Below, piece by piece: positions 43,865-52,836 of a DNA stretch of 64,000 bases. The notes below the pieces were generated by a model. It worked only from the letters and a program-made list of their open reading frames with translations, ran no database searches and was not told where the DNA came from. The position numbers and the translations under genes were made by a program. The stretch comes from JAHECE01 sp963780675 (GTDB lineage Bacteria; Actinomycetota; Actinomycetes; Actinomycetales; JAHECE01), in contig CAWACR010000006.1 of assembly GCA_963780675.1 (NCBI GenBank), positions 44,480 to 108,479 on the forward strand, in the 5' to 3' direction. Within the stretch, counting starts at the first letter, position 1, and every line of letters begins with the position of its first letter.

Positions 43865-45085
43865 ATGGGCGAGGAGCTGCACAGCGAGAGCGAGGACTCG
43901 GCGACGTCGGCGACGACGCCGACAGGCGGGACAGCAACCGGCACGACGCCACCCGGCACGACAGCAACCGGCACGACAGCAACCGTCACGACGCCGACGG
44001 GCGCGACGGCATCCAATACGACGCCGACAGGCGGGACAGCAACCAGCGCGACGCCACCCGGCGCGACGCCACCCGGCACGACGCCGACGGGCACGACACC
44101 AGCGCCCACGACGCCCCGGGGCCGGCGCCTCGGTCGGAGGACGACCGCGGTGCTCGCCACCGTCGGGGTTCTCGCCGCGCTAGGGGTGCCGGCGGCGTGG
44201 GCGGTGGACCGGTACCTGATCGAACACGTCGAGATCGCCGACGTGTCCGCGTACGAGGCGGCGTCCGGCGCGGTGGACGTCGCCTCGGACAGCGGCGCGA
44301 CGAGCTCCTCCACGACCACGACGGGAAGCGCCGCGACGCTCACCGACACGACCTACACCGCCGGCGACACGTCGATCACGATCACGACCGTCACCACCGG
44401 TTCGGGCGAGGACACGGTCACGTACTACGTGGCCGACGTCGTCCTCGGGGATGCCACCGACCTGCGCTCGGCCTTCGCCGACGACGCGTTCGGGACGAAC
44501 ATCATCGAGGACACCTCGGTGATCGCCGCGGCCAACGACGCGATCTTCGCGATCAACGGCGACTACTACGGCTTCCGGGACACCGGGATCGTCATCCGTA
44601 ACGGGGTGGTCTACCGCGACGAGGGCGCCCGTACCGGACTGGCGATCTACCGCGACGGCACGATGAAGGTCTACGAGGAGACCGCCACGACCGCCGATGA
44701 CCTCGTGGCCGACGGCGTGTGGCAGACGCTCTCGTTCGGGCCGGCGCTCCTGGAGGACGGCCAGGTGATCGCCGGGATCGAGGACGTCGAGGTCGACACC
44801 AACGTCGGCAACCACTCCATCCAGGGCGAGCAGCCACGCACGGGCCTCGGGATGATCGAGGCGAACCATGTCGTGTTCGTGGTGGTCGACGGCCGCAGCC
44901 CTGGCTACAGCCGCGGCGTGACGATGACGGAGTTCGCGCAGATCTTCGCCGACCTCGGCTGCACGGTCGCGTACAACCTCGACGGCGGCGGCTCGTCGAC
45001 CATGGTGTTCGACGGCGACCTGGTGAACGACCCGCTCGGCCGGGGCCAGGAGCGCGGCACCAGCGACATCCTCTCCATCGGGTAG
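43865..45085 (+). CDS. phosphodiester glycosidase-family (NAGPA/DUF2233) membrane protein
   Basis: 406 residues. A cytoplasmic N-terminus of 13 or so pentapeptide repeats (residues 17-84) is followed by an Arg-rich stretch, one membrane helix (about 93-113) and an extracytoplasmic domain. The C-terminal 220 residues match the NAGPA-type fold: F-A-I-N-G-D-Y-Y-G-F, R-T-G-L-A-I, P-R-T-G-L-G, F-V-V-V-D-G-R-S-P-G-Y-S-R-G, and N-L-D-G-G-G-S-S-T-M. These enzymes cleave sugar phosphodiesters or act on exopolysaccharide. ATG 43865. The glycosyltransferase gene follows 10 bases later, so the pair may act on a cell-surface sugar. Confidence 0.88.
   Translation: MGEELHSESEDSATSATTPTGGTATGTTPPGTTATGTTATVTTPTGATASNTTPTGGTATSATPPGATPPGTTPTGTTPAPTTPRGRRLGRRTTAVLATVGVLAALGVPAAWAVDRYLIEHVEIADVSAYEAASGAVDVASDSGATSSSTTTTGSAATLTDTTYTAGDTSITITTVTTGSGEDTVTYYVADVVLGDATDLRSAFADDAFGTNIIEDTSVIAAANDAIFAINGDYYGFRDTGIVIRNGVVYRDEGARTGLAIYRDGTMKVYEETATTADDLVADGVWQTLSFGPALLEDGQVIAGIEDVEVDTNVGNHSIQGEQPRTGLGMIEANHVVFVVVDGRSPGYSRGVTMTEFAQIFADLGCTVAYNLDGGGSSTMVFDGDLVNDPLGRGQERGTSDILSIG
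43913..44116 (+). repeat. about 13 tandem 15-base repeats coding a pentapeptide
   Basis: Degenerate 15-base units such as GGCACGACGCCACCC give repeats of the form T-T-P-T-G, T-T-P-P-G, T-T-A-T-G over residues 17-84 of the phosphodiester glycosidase. Many units differ only at third codon positions, so the repeat is kept at protein level while DNA has diverged. It is placed before the membrane helix. Confidence 0.9.
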
Positions 45086-45095
45086 GGGGCGCGCG

Positions 45096-46229
45096 GTGAT
45101 CGTCCTCGTCCCTGCCTATGAGCCCGACGGGCGGCTCCTCGCCCTCGTCCGCGACCTGCGCACCGCAGGCACGACCCGAGGCGACTTCGGCGGCGGCCCG
45201 CGCGTCGTCGTCGTCGACGACGGGAGCGGGCCGGCCCACGCCGCCCTGTTCGACCGCGTCGAGGCGGCGGGCGCCGTCGTCCTGCGCCACTCCCCCAACC
45301 GGGGCAAGGGGTATGCCCTGAGGCGCGGGTTCGCCGTCGTCGCCGAGGCGTTCCCCGGGCACGACGTGGTCTGCGCCGACTCCGACGGCCAGCACGTGGT
45401 CGCCGACATCCTGCGGGTCGCGGCGGAGGTCGCGCGGCAGGGCGACGCGATCGTCCTGGGGGCACGCCAGTTCGTCGGATCCGTCCCGGCCCGCAGCCGG
45501 CTCGGGAACGAGGCGACCCGCCGAGTGTTCGGCCTCCTCACCGGGCTGCCGCTGCGCGACACCCAGACCGGTCTGCGCGGCTACCCGGCGTCGTCGCTCG
45601 GCTGGCTCGGCACGGTGCCCGGGGACCGCTTCGAGTACGAGATGAACGCGCTGCTCGCCTCGCGCCGGGCTGGGCACCGGATGGTCGAGGTGCCGATCGA
45701 GACGGTGTACCTCGAGGGGAACGAGTCGTCGCACTTCCGGCCGTTGGTCGACTCGGTGCGGGTCTACGCGCCGTTGCTGAGGTTCGCGGCGTCGTCGATC
45801 GGGGCGTTCGCCCTGGACCTCACCCTGGTCCTCGCCCTTCAGGCAGCGACGGGGAACCTGCTCCTCGCGGTGGTCGGGGCGCGCGTCGGGAGCTCGGCCG
45901 TCAACTTCGCCGTGAACCGGCGCCTCGTGTTCCGCGAGGGCCGGTCCGTGGACCTGGCCCACTCGGCCCTCCGCTACTACTCGCTCGCCGTCGCACTCCT
46001 GGCCTGCAACTACGTCATGCTGCGCGCGCTCACGACCGGCGTCGGGCTGCCGCTGCTCGCGGCGAAGCTCGTGACAGAGCTCGGACTGTTTGTGGTCAGC
46101 TACCTCGCGCAGAAGGGGCACGTGTTCGCGGTGCGGAGCCCGCACCCGACGCCCGCCCGAGCCCGGCATGCTCCCGACGGCGACCCCACCCCGTCGCGTG
46201 CGGGCGCCGAGGTCGTGATCCCGTCGTGA
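45096..46229 (+). CDS. GT2 glycosyltransferase fused to a GtrA membrane domain
   Basis: 377 residues. N-terminal GT-A domain of the dolichol/undecaprenyl-phosphate glycosyltransferase type (V-P-A-Y-E-P, V-V-V-D-D-G-S-G, N-R-G-K-G-Y-A-L-R-R-G, A-D-S-D-G-Q-H), then D-T-Q-T-G-L-R-G. The C-terminal part (about 225-350) has four hydrophobic helices with the GtrA/DPMS pattern F-A-V-N-R-R-L-V-F. It should transfer a sugar to the lipid carrier and/or flip it across the membrane for surface glycosylation. GTG 45096. Its stop codon lies inside the first copy of a 19-base triplicate repeat. Confidence 0.9.
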   Translation: MIVLVPAYEPDGRLLALVRDLRTAGTTRGDFGGGPRVVVVDDGSGPAHAALFDRVEAAGAVVLRHSPNRGKGYALRRGFAVVAEAFPGHDVVCADSDGQHVVADILRVAAEVARQGDAIVLGARQFVGSVPARSRLGNEATRRVFGLLTGLPLRDTQTGLRGYPASSLGWLGTVPGDRFEYEMNALLASRRAGHRMVEVPIETVYLEGNESSHFRPLVDSVRVYAPLLRFAASSIGAFALDLTLVLALQAATGNLLLAVVGARVGSSAVNFAVNRRLVFREGRSVDLAHSALRYYSLAVALLACNYVMLRALTTGVGLPLLAAKLVTELGLFVVSYLAQKGHVFAVRSPHPTPARARHAPDGDPTPSRAGAEVVIPS

Positions 46230-46295
46230 GGTAGTCGGTCTGTCGTGAGGTAGTCGGGCTGTCGTGAGGTAGTCGGTCTGAACCGACTACCCCAC
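46223..46295. repeat. triple 19-base direct repeat ending in a hairpin
   Basis: GTCGTGAGGTAGTCGGTCT occurs at 46223-46241, 46242-46260 (one mismatch) and 46261-46279, and is followed directly by the reverse complement of its core. The last copy therefore folds: GTGAGGTAGTCGGT (46264-46277), CTGA loop, ACCGACTACCCCAC (46282-46295), 13 of 14 pairs. The first copy contains the TGA stop of the GT2-GtrA gene. It separates convergent genes, so it may act as a terminator. Confidence 0.85.
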
Positions 46296-46330
46296 GCCGA
46301 TCCGACAGGGTCGCCGCGTTCAAGGCCCCG

Positions 46331-47188
46331 TCACGGAGTCGGCGGAGCCCCGCGGACCTCGAAAGTGACATCGGTCCGCTCCACCTCGGCCGGTCTCCAC
46401 ACGTCCTCCCAGAGGTCCGGCCGCGACCCGAAGCAGAGCAGGAACCATCGGACGAGTAGATCGCCGGCAAGGCGTCGCTGGACATGGCGCGGCAGGACGG
46501 GCCGGTTCACCCACCGCGGGCCGAGCCGGCCCACCGGGTCGCAGAACCCGATGTGCGAGCCGCCCCGGATGATCCGCAGCTGGGCCGGGGTCCCCTCCCG
46601 CACCGCCTCGAACAGCGGTCGTTGGTGCACCTCGACCGGAGCGATCGCGTCGCGCTCGGCGGCGAGGAACAGCGTCGGGACGGTCAGCCGCGCGGCCGCC
46701 TCGAGGGCCGAAGGCCGGGTCCGCGCCGCGGCGAGCGTCGCGACCGTCCGCACGCCGGGGTCCGCCCCGACGGCGGCCAGGACCGCGCACCCACCGCCCA
46801 TCGAATGGCCGGCCAGCCCGAGGCGACTCGCGTCGACGGCGTCCGGCCCGCCGAGCACCCCACCCGCACCGTCGGCGACCCATGTGAGGGACCGGCGCAG
46901 GTCGTCGGCCAACACCGCGTGGCTCGGGCCGTACCCCCGCTCGGAATCCGGCGCCACGACCACGCATCCCGCCGCCGCGAGACGGCCGAGCGTGCTCCGA
47001 TACGCGCCGGCGGGCGCGAGGAAGCCGTGGCCGAAAGCGAGGGCAGGGGCGGGGGCGGCGTCCTCGTCGAACGGCGCTCCCGAGCCGTCGCGCCGCGCCG
47101 GGTACCGGATCAGGAGGGGAACGCTCCGCCCGGCCCAGGAGACCGTCACGGACGCCTCGCCGACGGCGGACATGCGTCCCTGGCTCAT
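46331..47188 (-). CDS. alpha/beta hydrolase (dienelactone hydrolase / PET-hydrolase-like)
   Basis: 285 residues with the complete triad: nucleophile in L-A-G-H-S-M-G-G-G, acid in A-A-E-R-D-A-I-A-P, base in G-G-S-H-I-G-F. The order and the F-G-H-G-F-L-A-P oxyanion segment resemble the chlorophyllase/cutinase-like group. No signal peptide with ATG 47188, so it is probably cytoplasmic. The ATG overlaps the CapA-like stop (ATGA), making a two-gene operon. Confidence 0.87.
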   Translation of the reverse strand: MSQGRMSAVGEASVTVSWAGRSVPLLIRYPARRDGSGAPFDEDAAPAPALAFGHGFLAPAGAYRSTLGRLAAAGCVVVAPDSERGYGPSHAVLADDLRRSLTWVADGAGGVLGGPDAVDASRLGLAGHSMGGGCAVLAAVGADPGVRTVATLAAARTRPSALEAAARLTVPTLFLAAERDAIAPVEVHQRPLFEAVREGTPAQLRIIRGGSHIGFCDPVGRLGPRWVNRPVLPRHVQRRLAGDLLVRWFLLCFGSRPDLWEDVWRPAEVERTDVTFEVRGAPPTP

Positions 47189-47781
47189 GGCGACCACCCG
47201 CGCTCGGGACCGGCCGCCGTCAGCGCGCCATCGGGCAGCACCTCGATCCGCGTGCCGAAGGGCCGGCTCGCGCGCGTCAGCCGCGCGGCCAGCCACGCAG
47301 TGTCCCCGGCCGAGGCCCGGCGCAGCCGGAACCGGTACGCCTGGAACGGTACGAAGCGGCACCCGAGCAGCGCCCCGGTCCCCGCGTCGAGCGTGACGAG
47401 GTAGAGCAGGCGCAGGTCGGCCCGGTACCGCTCGAACCCGCTGATGCCCTCGTCGTCGTTGATCAGGTCGCCGCAGCCGTAGAGGACCGGGCGGTCGCGG
47501 TACACCTCGACCGGGCGCGGGTGGTGGGAGGAGTGTCCGTGCACCACGTCCACTCCCCCGTCGATGAGCGCGTGGGCAAAGCGAACCTCGTCGTCCCCCA
47601 CCTCGTCGCCCCAGTTCGGCCCCCAGTGGACAGAGGCGACGACGACGTCGCCCGGGCGCTTCACCCGCTCGACCCGGGCGACGGCGAGCGCGGGGTCCCC
47701 GGGGTGGGCGAGCACCTGGTCGATCCCGCGGCCGAGCATGACGTCTCCGCACAGCGCGAGGGTGCGCAGGCGGCCGGGCAC
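47185..47781 (-). CDS. CapA-family protein lacking its central region
   Basis: 198 residues, where CapA/PgsA metallophosphatase-like proteins are normally 330-400. The N-terminus reads L-A-L-C-G-D-V-M-L-G-R-G-I-D-Q-V-L (family motif with metal-ligand Asp) and then jumps, in frame, to V-K-R-P-G-D-V-V-V-A-S-V-H-W-G-P-N-W and V-V-H-G-H-S-S-H-H-P of the C-terminal half. By comparison with the family the stretch containing the N-L-E and N-N-H motifs (about 150 residues) is missing. It may be an internal-deletion remnant or a minimal form. GTG 47781 follows TAGCGT by six bases, fitting a leaderless start. Coupled by ATGA to the hydrolase. Confidence 0.75.
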   Translation of the reverse strand: MPGRLRTLALCGDVMLGRGIDQVLAHPGDPALAVARVERVKRPGDVVVASVHWGPNWGDEVGDDEVRFAHALIDGGVDVVHGHSSHHPRPVEVYRDRPVLYGCGDLINDDEGISGFERYRADLRLLYLVTLDAGTGALLGCRFVPFQAYRFRLRRASAGDTAWLAARLTRASRPFGTRIEVLPDGALTAAGPERGWSP

Positions 47782-47849
47782 GCGTCCACGCTAGCGGGGC
47801 GGGGGAGACACCCGGCGGGAACGACGCCGCGACCGGCCCCGGCGAGGCC

Positions 47850-49073
47850 TCACCGCACCGGGGAGTCCAGCCCCCTCAGCGACGGCAGGAAGTCCACCAC
47901 CACGGCCGTCGCCACCATGGCGACGGCGACCCCCACGAACACCGGTTCCACCCCATACCGCTCCACCGCCACACCCACCAGCAGCTGCCCCAGCGGCGGC
48001 GCCGCGTAGTAGAGCGACAGCTGCACGCCATAGATCCGTCCGTGCGCCTCGGGCGGGAACCGGTCCTGGACCAGGCTGTTCAGCAGCGGCTCCATCGGAC
48101 CCCACGCCAGCCCGAGGAGGAACGCGGGCACCAGCATCACGGCCGGTGCCGGCAGGAGGGAGAGCGGGACGTAGGCCACGCACGCGAGGGTCATGAAGAC
48201 GGTCGCGATCCGATAACGGCTGAGCCGCGCCGCGATCCAGCCGTAGCCGAACGCGCCGAGCATCCCGCCAGCGGCCAGGGCGCTGAGGACCAGGCCGAAC
48301 GCCTCCGGCTCGCCGCGTGCCTCGAAGTGGACCGGCAGCAGCACCGACTCCGTCGGCAGGTAGATGAGCGAGAGCACCGCGACCGCGATCGTGAGGATCC
48401 ACACCGGACGGTCCGCCACGAGCGCCCGCACTCCCCCGACGACCGTCGCCCGCAGCGACTCGCGCGGGGCGGGGGCGCCGTCGTCGTCCTCGCGGCCGGC
48501 CCGGTTCGCGACCCGCAGCCCCCCGATCGCGCCCGCCGCGAGGAGGAAGGCGCCGCACGCGAACCACATCGCGTCCGCGGCGCCGACGGTCGCGATCGCG
48601 AAAGCGCCCAGTACCGGCCCGATCACCCAGCCGGCGGCGAAGAGCCCCTCGTGGAGCCCGTTGACGTGGTCCACCGAGGCGCGCGAGGCCCGGGCGACGT
48701 CGGGGATGAGCGCCTTGCGCGCGGTGTAGCCCGCCGGGTCGAATGCGGCCCCGAGCACCGTGAGGGCGAGGATTGCGCCGAGGTCCAGGTGACCCAGGGC
48801 ATCCAGGACCGGGAACAGGGCAACGGACGACGCGCTCAGGACGTCCGAGGCGATCGAGACGGTCTTGCGCCCCAGGCGGTCGACGACGGCGCCCACCACC
48901 GGCGCGACGACGATCCCCGGCAGGCCCGCGAGCGCCCCCGCCAGACCCGCCGCCGCGGCCGACCCCGTGCGATCCAGGACGAGCCACGGGATCACGATCA
49001 TCACCAGGGCGTTCGACACGCCCCCGACCAGGTTCGCCGTCTCGAGGAGGACCAGCGGACGACGACGGCTCAC
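47850..49073 (-). CDS. MFS transporter
   Basis: 407 residues with about twelve hydrophobic helices. The conserved loop between helices 2 and 3 reads V-V-G-A-V-V-D-R-L-G-R-K-T, the MFS signature. The central cytoplasmic loop is charged (R-E-D-D-D-G). It resembles the MFS_3/enterobactin exporter-like group, so a small-molecule exporter is likely; the substrate is unknown. The GTG at 49073 starts right before helix 1; the longer frame adds only Pro/Gly-rich shadow sequence. It is divergent from the oxidoreductase gene at 49167. Confidence 0.9.
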   Translation of the reverse strand: MSRRRPLVLLETANLVGGVSNALVMIVIPWLVLDRTGSAAAAGLAGALAGLPGIVVAPVVGAVVDRLGRKTVSIASDVLSASSVALFPVLDALGHLDLGAILALTVLGAAFDPAGYTARKALIPDVARASRASVDHVNGLHEGLFAAGWVIGPVLGAFAIATVGAADAMWFACGAFLLAAGAIGGLRVANRAGREDDDGAPAPRESLRATVVGGVRALVADRPVWILTIAVAVLSLIYLPTESVLLPVHFEARGEPEAFGLVLSALAAGGMLGAFGYGWIAARLSRYRIATVFMTLACVAYVPLSLLPAPAVMLVPAFLLGLAWGPMEPLLNSLVQDRFPPEAHGRIYGVQLSLYYAAPPLGQLLVGVAVERYGVEPVFVGVAVAMVATAVVVDFLPSLRGLDSPVR

Positions 49074-49166
49074 CCCGCGATCCTGCCAAGCCGTACGCCG
49101 CGGCAACAGGTGGAAGGGTGCACCGGGTCCCCCGTCAGGCGCCCCGGGCGTGGCTACGCTCGCGGG

Positions 49167-52100
49167 GTGAGTCCCCACCGGTCATGCCTCGACGGCAACG
49201 AAGCTGCGGCCCGCGTGGCCTACGCGCTCAGCGAGGTCGTCGCGCTGTACCCCATCACGCCGTCGTCACCCATGGGCGAGCACTGCGCCGACTGGGCGTC
49301 CGCGTCCCGGCCCAACCTGTGGGGCGGCGTCCCCGACGTGTTCCAGATGCAGTCCGAGGGCGGCGCGGCCGGCGCGATGCACGGGGCGCTCCAGAAGGGC
49401 GCTCTGGCGACCACGTTCACCGCCTCGCAGGGCCTGCTCCTCATGGTCCCCAACATGTTCAAGATCGCCGGCGAGCTCACGCCGGCGGTCATGCACGTCG
49501 CCGCCCGCACCGTGGCCACCCACGCCCTCTCGATCTTCGGCGACCACAGCGACGTCATGCACGCCCGCACCACGGGCTGGGCGATGCTCGCCGCGGGCTC
49601 CGTCCAGGAGGCCCACGACTTCGCCCTCGTCTCCCACGCCGCGACCCTGCGCGCTCGCGTCCCGTTCCTCCACTTCTTCGACGGCTTCCGCACGTCGCAC
49701 GAGATCGACAAGATCGACCTGCTCGACGACGCGACCCTGCAGGCCCTCGTCCGCGAGGGGGACATCGCCGCCTTCCGCGCCCGGGGCATGACCCCCGAGG
49801 CCCCCGCCGTCCGCGGCACCGCGCAGAACCCCGACGTCTTCTTCCAGGCCCGCGAGGCAGCCAACCCGTTCTACGACGCCGTGCCGGGCGTGGTCACCCG
49901 CGTCTTCGACGAGCTCGCCGAACGGACCGGGCGGCGGTACGGCCTCGTCGACTACCACGGCGCCCCCGACGCCGACCGGGTGGTCGTGGTGATGGGGTCC
50001 GCGGCGGGCGCCATCGAGGAGACGGTCGACGCGCTCAACGCCGCCGGTGCGGCCGTCGGCATGGTCCGCGTGCGCCTGTTCCAGCCGTTCCCCGCGCGCG
50101 AGTTCCTCGCCGCCATCCCCCCGACGGTCCGCTCGATCGCCGTCCTGGACCGCACGAAGGAGCCGGGGGCCGTCGGCGAGCCGCTCTACCTCGCCGTCGT
50201 CGCCGCGCTCGCCGAGGCGATGGACCCGTTGTCCGAGGACGGTGTCCCGCCCTTCGCCCACGCCCCCCGGGTGATCGGCGGACGCTACGGGCTCTCCTCC
50301 AAGGAGGTCGCGCCGTCGGCCGTCAAGCCGATCTTCGACGAGCTGGCCAAGGACCGCCCCAAGCGCCACTTCACGGTCGGCATCTATGACGACGTCACGA
50401 ATCTCAGCCTGCCGATGGCGCCGGGCTTCACGGTCCCCCGGCCCGACGGCGAGGTACAGGCCGTCTTCTTCGGGCTCGGCTCGGACGGCACGGTGGGCGC
50501 CACGAAGTCCTCCGTCCACATCATCGGCGAGCACACGGACCTGTACGCCCAGGGGTACTTCGTCTACGACTCCAAGAAAGCCGGCTCGGTCACGGTCTCC
50601 CACCTGCGCTTCGGGCCGGAGCCCATCCGCTCGACATACCTCATCGACCGGGCGGACTTCGTGGCCTGCCACCAGTTCAGCCTTCTCGAACGGATGAAGG
50701 TCCTCGACCACGCGCGACCCGGCGCCACCCTGCTGCTCAACACGATCCACGGGCCCGAGCAGGTGTGGCACCACCTGTCCGCGGACGCGCAGCGGCAGGT
50801 CATCGACAAGGGCCTGGACGTCTGGGTGATCGACGCCTACCGCGTCGCGCGCGAGGCCGGCATGGGCCGACGCATCAACACGGTCATGCAGCCCTGCTTC
50901 TTCCACCTCGCGGGCGTGCTGCCCCCCGAGCAGGCGATCGCCCAGATCAAGGCCTCGGTCGAGCACACCTACGGGCGTCGCGGGCGCACGATCGTCGAGC
51001 GCAACATGGCGGCCATCGACGCCGCGCTCGGCTCGCTGCGGCGGGTCGAGGTCCCCGCCGAGGTGACCGGAGGCGTCTCCGAGGCGCTCGTCATCCCCGA
51101 CGACGCCCCCGACTTCGTGCGCCGCGTCACCGCGCGCCTCATCGCCGGTGAAGGGGATCTGCTCCCCGTCAGCGCGCTCCCGGTGGACGGGACCTTCCCG
51201 ACCGGCACGGCGGCCTACGAGAAGCGGGCAATCGCCCAGGAGATCCCCATCTGGGACCCCTCGATCTGCATCGACTGCGGCAAGTGCGCGATCGTCTGCC
51301 CGCATGCGGCGATCCGGATGAAGGTCTTCACGCCGGACGCCCTCGGGGACGCGCCGTCGGACTTCCTCAGCAAGGACTTCAAGTCGCGCGACCTGCCCGG
51401 CCACCGACTCACCGTGCAGGTGGCCCCCGACGACTGCACCGGGTGCGGCGTGTGCGTGGACGTGTGCCCGGCCAAGTCCAAGACCGAGGTGCGCCACAAG
51501 GCGATCAACCTCGAGCCGGTCGAGGAGCACCGGGACGTGGAGCGGGCCCGGTGGGAGCACTTCCTCACCATCCCGCCCCTGGACCGCACCCTGGTCCCGC
51601 ACGACACGGTCAAGGGCTCGCAACTCCTCGAGCCGTTGTTCGAGTTCTCGGGGGCCTGCTCGGGCTGCGGCGAGACGCCCTACATCAAGCTGGCCACCCA
51701 GTTGTTCGGCGACCGGATGGTCGTGGCCAACGCCACCGGCTGCTCCTCGATCTACGGCGCGAACCTGCCGACCACGCCGTGGACCACCACAGCCCAGGGC
51801 CTCGGCCCCGCGTGGAACAACTCCCTCTTCGAGGACAACGCCGAGTTCGGCCTGGGCATGCGGATCGCGATCGACACCCAGGAGCGGCAGGCCCGGATGC
51901 TGGTGGGGCGGCTCGCGGGGGCACTCGGCCCGGACGGCCCGGCCCTGGCCGCCGCGATCCTCGACAACCACCAGCAGACCGAGGCGCGGGTCATCGAGCA
52001 GCGGCGCGCGGTGGACCGGCTCCGGGCCGCCCTCGCGGGCCTCGACGGCGCCGATCCCGTCCTGGCCGACGACGCCCGCCGGCTCCTCGAGCTGAGCGGC

Positions 52101-52835
52101 AGCCTGGTGCGCCAGAGCGTCTGGATCATCGGTGGCGACGGGTGGGCCTACGACATCGGGTTCGGCGGGCTCGACCACGTGCTCTCCGGGGGGCGCGACG
52201 TCAACGTCCTGGTCCTGGACACCGAGGTCTACTCCAACACCGGCGGGCAGGTGTCCAAGGCGACCCCCCGCGCCGCCGTCGCGAAGTTCGCGGCCGGTGG
52301 GAAGAGCACGGCGAAGAAGGATCTCGGCGCCATGGCCCGGGCCTACGGCGACGTCTACGTGGCCCAGATCGCCCTCGGGGCCAACGACATGCAGGCCACC
52401 AAGGCCCTCGCCGAGGCCGACGCGTGGCCGGGGCCGTCCCTCGTTATCGCCTACAGCACGTGCATCGCGCACGGCATCGACATGTCGACGTCGATGACGC
52501 ACCAGAAGGACGCCGTCAAGAGCGGGTACTGGCCGCTCTACCGCTACCAGCCGAGCGAGGCGGCCGACGACCAGCCGTTCCGGCTCGACTACCGCAAGCC
52601 CCAGGTCCCGGTGCGCGACTTCGCCGCCGGCGAGGCCCGCTTCGCCATCCTGGAGCGGACCGACCCGGAGCGGGCGCGCGAGCTCATCGGGCAGCTCCAG
52701 GCCGACTCCGACGAGCGGTGGCGCTACTACGAACAGCTTGCCACGATCCGGCGCACCGCCATCGGCGTGCACGGCGACCAGCGACCCGCGGGGTCGCCGG
52801 ACGCCGACGGGCCGGCCCCGACGAGGAGGACCTGA
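49167..52835 (+). CDS. nifJ: pyruvate:ferredoxin (flavodoxin) oxidoreductase
   Basis: Single-chain, homodimeric-type PFOR of 1222 residues, converting pyruvate and CoA to acetyl-CoA, CO2 and reduced ferredoxin. Domain order is standard: thiamine-pyrimidine domain (Y-P-I-T-P-S-S-P-M-G-E), gamma/CoA domain (G-L-G-S-D-G-T-V-G-A-T-K), two 4Fe-4S ferredoxin sites (C-I-D-C-G-K-C-A-I-V-C-P and C-T-G-C-G-V-C-V-D-V-C-P), a proximal cluster with C-S-G-C-G-E-T, and the TPP domain G-G-D-G-W-A-Y-D-I-G with Y-S-N-T-G-G-Q. All cluster cysteines are visible. GTG 49167 lies a few bases after TACGCT, a possible -10, so it may be leaderless. The next gene follows after one base. Confidence 0.97.
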   Translation: MSPHRSCLDGNEAAARVAYALSEVVALYPITPSSPMGEHCADWASASRPNLWGGVPDVFQMQSEGGAAGAMHGALQKGALATTFTASQGLLLMVPNMFKIAGELTPAVMHVAARTVATHALSIFGDHSDVMHARTTGWAMLAAGSVQEAHDFALVSHAATLRARVPFLHFFDGFRTSHEIDKIDLLDDATLQALVREGDIAAFRARGMTPEAPAVRGTAQNPDVFFQAREAANPFYDAVPGVVTRVFDELAERTGRRYGLVDYHGAPDADRVVVVMGSAAGAIEETVDALNAAGAAVGMVRVRLFQPFPAREFLAAIPPTVRSIAVLDRTKEPGAVGEPLYLAVVAALAEAMDPLSEDGVPPFAHAPRVIGGRYGLSSKEVAPSAVKPIFDELAKDRPKRHFTVGIYDDVTNLSLPMAPGFTVPRPDGEVQAVFFGLGSDGTVGATKSSVHIIGEHTDLYAQGYFVYDSKKAGSVTVSHLRFGPEPIRSTYLIDRADFVACHQFSLLERMKVLDHARPGATLLLNTIHGPEQVWHHLSADAQRQVIDKGLDVWVIDAYRVAREAGMGRRINTVMQPCFFHLAGVLPPEQAIAQIKASVEHTYGRRGRTIVERNMAAIDAALGSLRRVEVPAEVTGGVSEALVIPDDAPDFVRRVTARLIAGEGDLLPVSALPVDGTFPTGTAAYEKRAIAQEIPIWDPSICIDCGKCAIVCPHAAIRMKVFTPDALGDAPSDFLSKDFKSRDLPGHRLTVQVAPDDCTGCGVCVDVCPAKSKTEVRHKAINLEPVEEHRDVERARWEHFLTIPPLDRTLVPHDTVKGSQLLEPLFEFSGACSGCGETPYIKLATQLFGDRMVVANATGCSSIYGANLPTTPWTTTAQGLGPAWNNSLFEDNAEFGLGMRIAIDTQERQARMLVGRLAGALGPDGPALAAAILDNHQQTEARVIEQRRAVDRLRAALAGLDGADPVLADDARRLLELSGSLVRQSVWIIGGDGWAYDIGFGGLDHVLSGGRDVNVLVLDTEVYSNTGGQVSKATPRAAVAKFAAGGKSTAKKDLGAMARAYGDVYVAQIALGANDMQATKALAEADAWPGPSLVIAYSTCIAHGIDMSTSMTHQKDAVKSGYWPLYRYQPSEAADDQPFRLDYRKPQVPVRDFAAGEARFAILERTDPERARELIGQLQADSDERWRYYEQLATIRRTAIGVHGDQRPAGSPDADGPAPTRRT

Positions 52836-52836
52836 G

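Noticed and set aside
43913..44116. Possible CRISPR array
   Set aside because: Units are 15 bases with no spacers, in frame with a coding sequence, and differ at wobble positions; this is a coding repeat.
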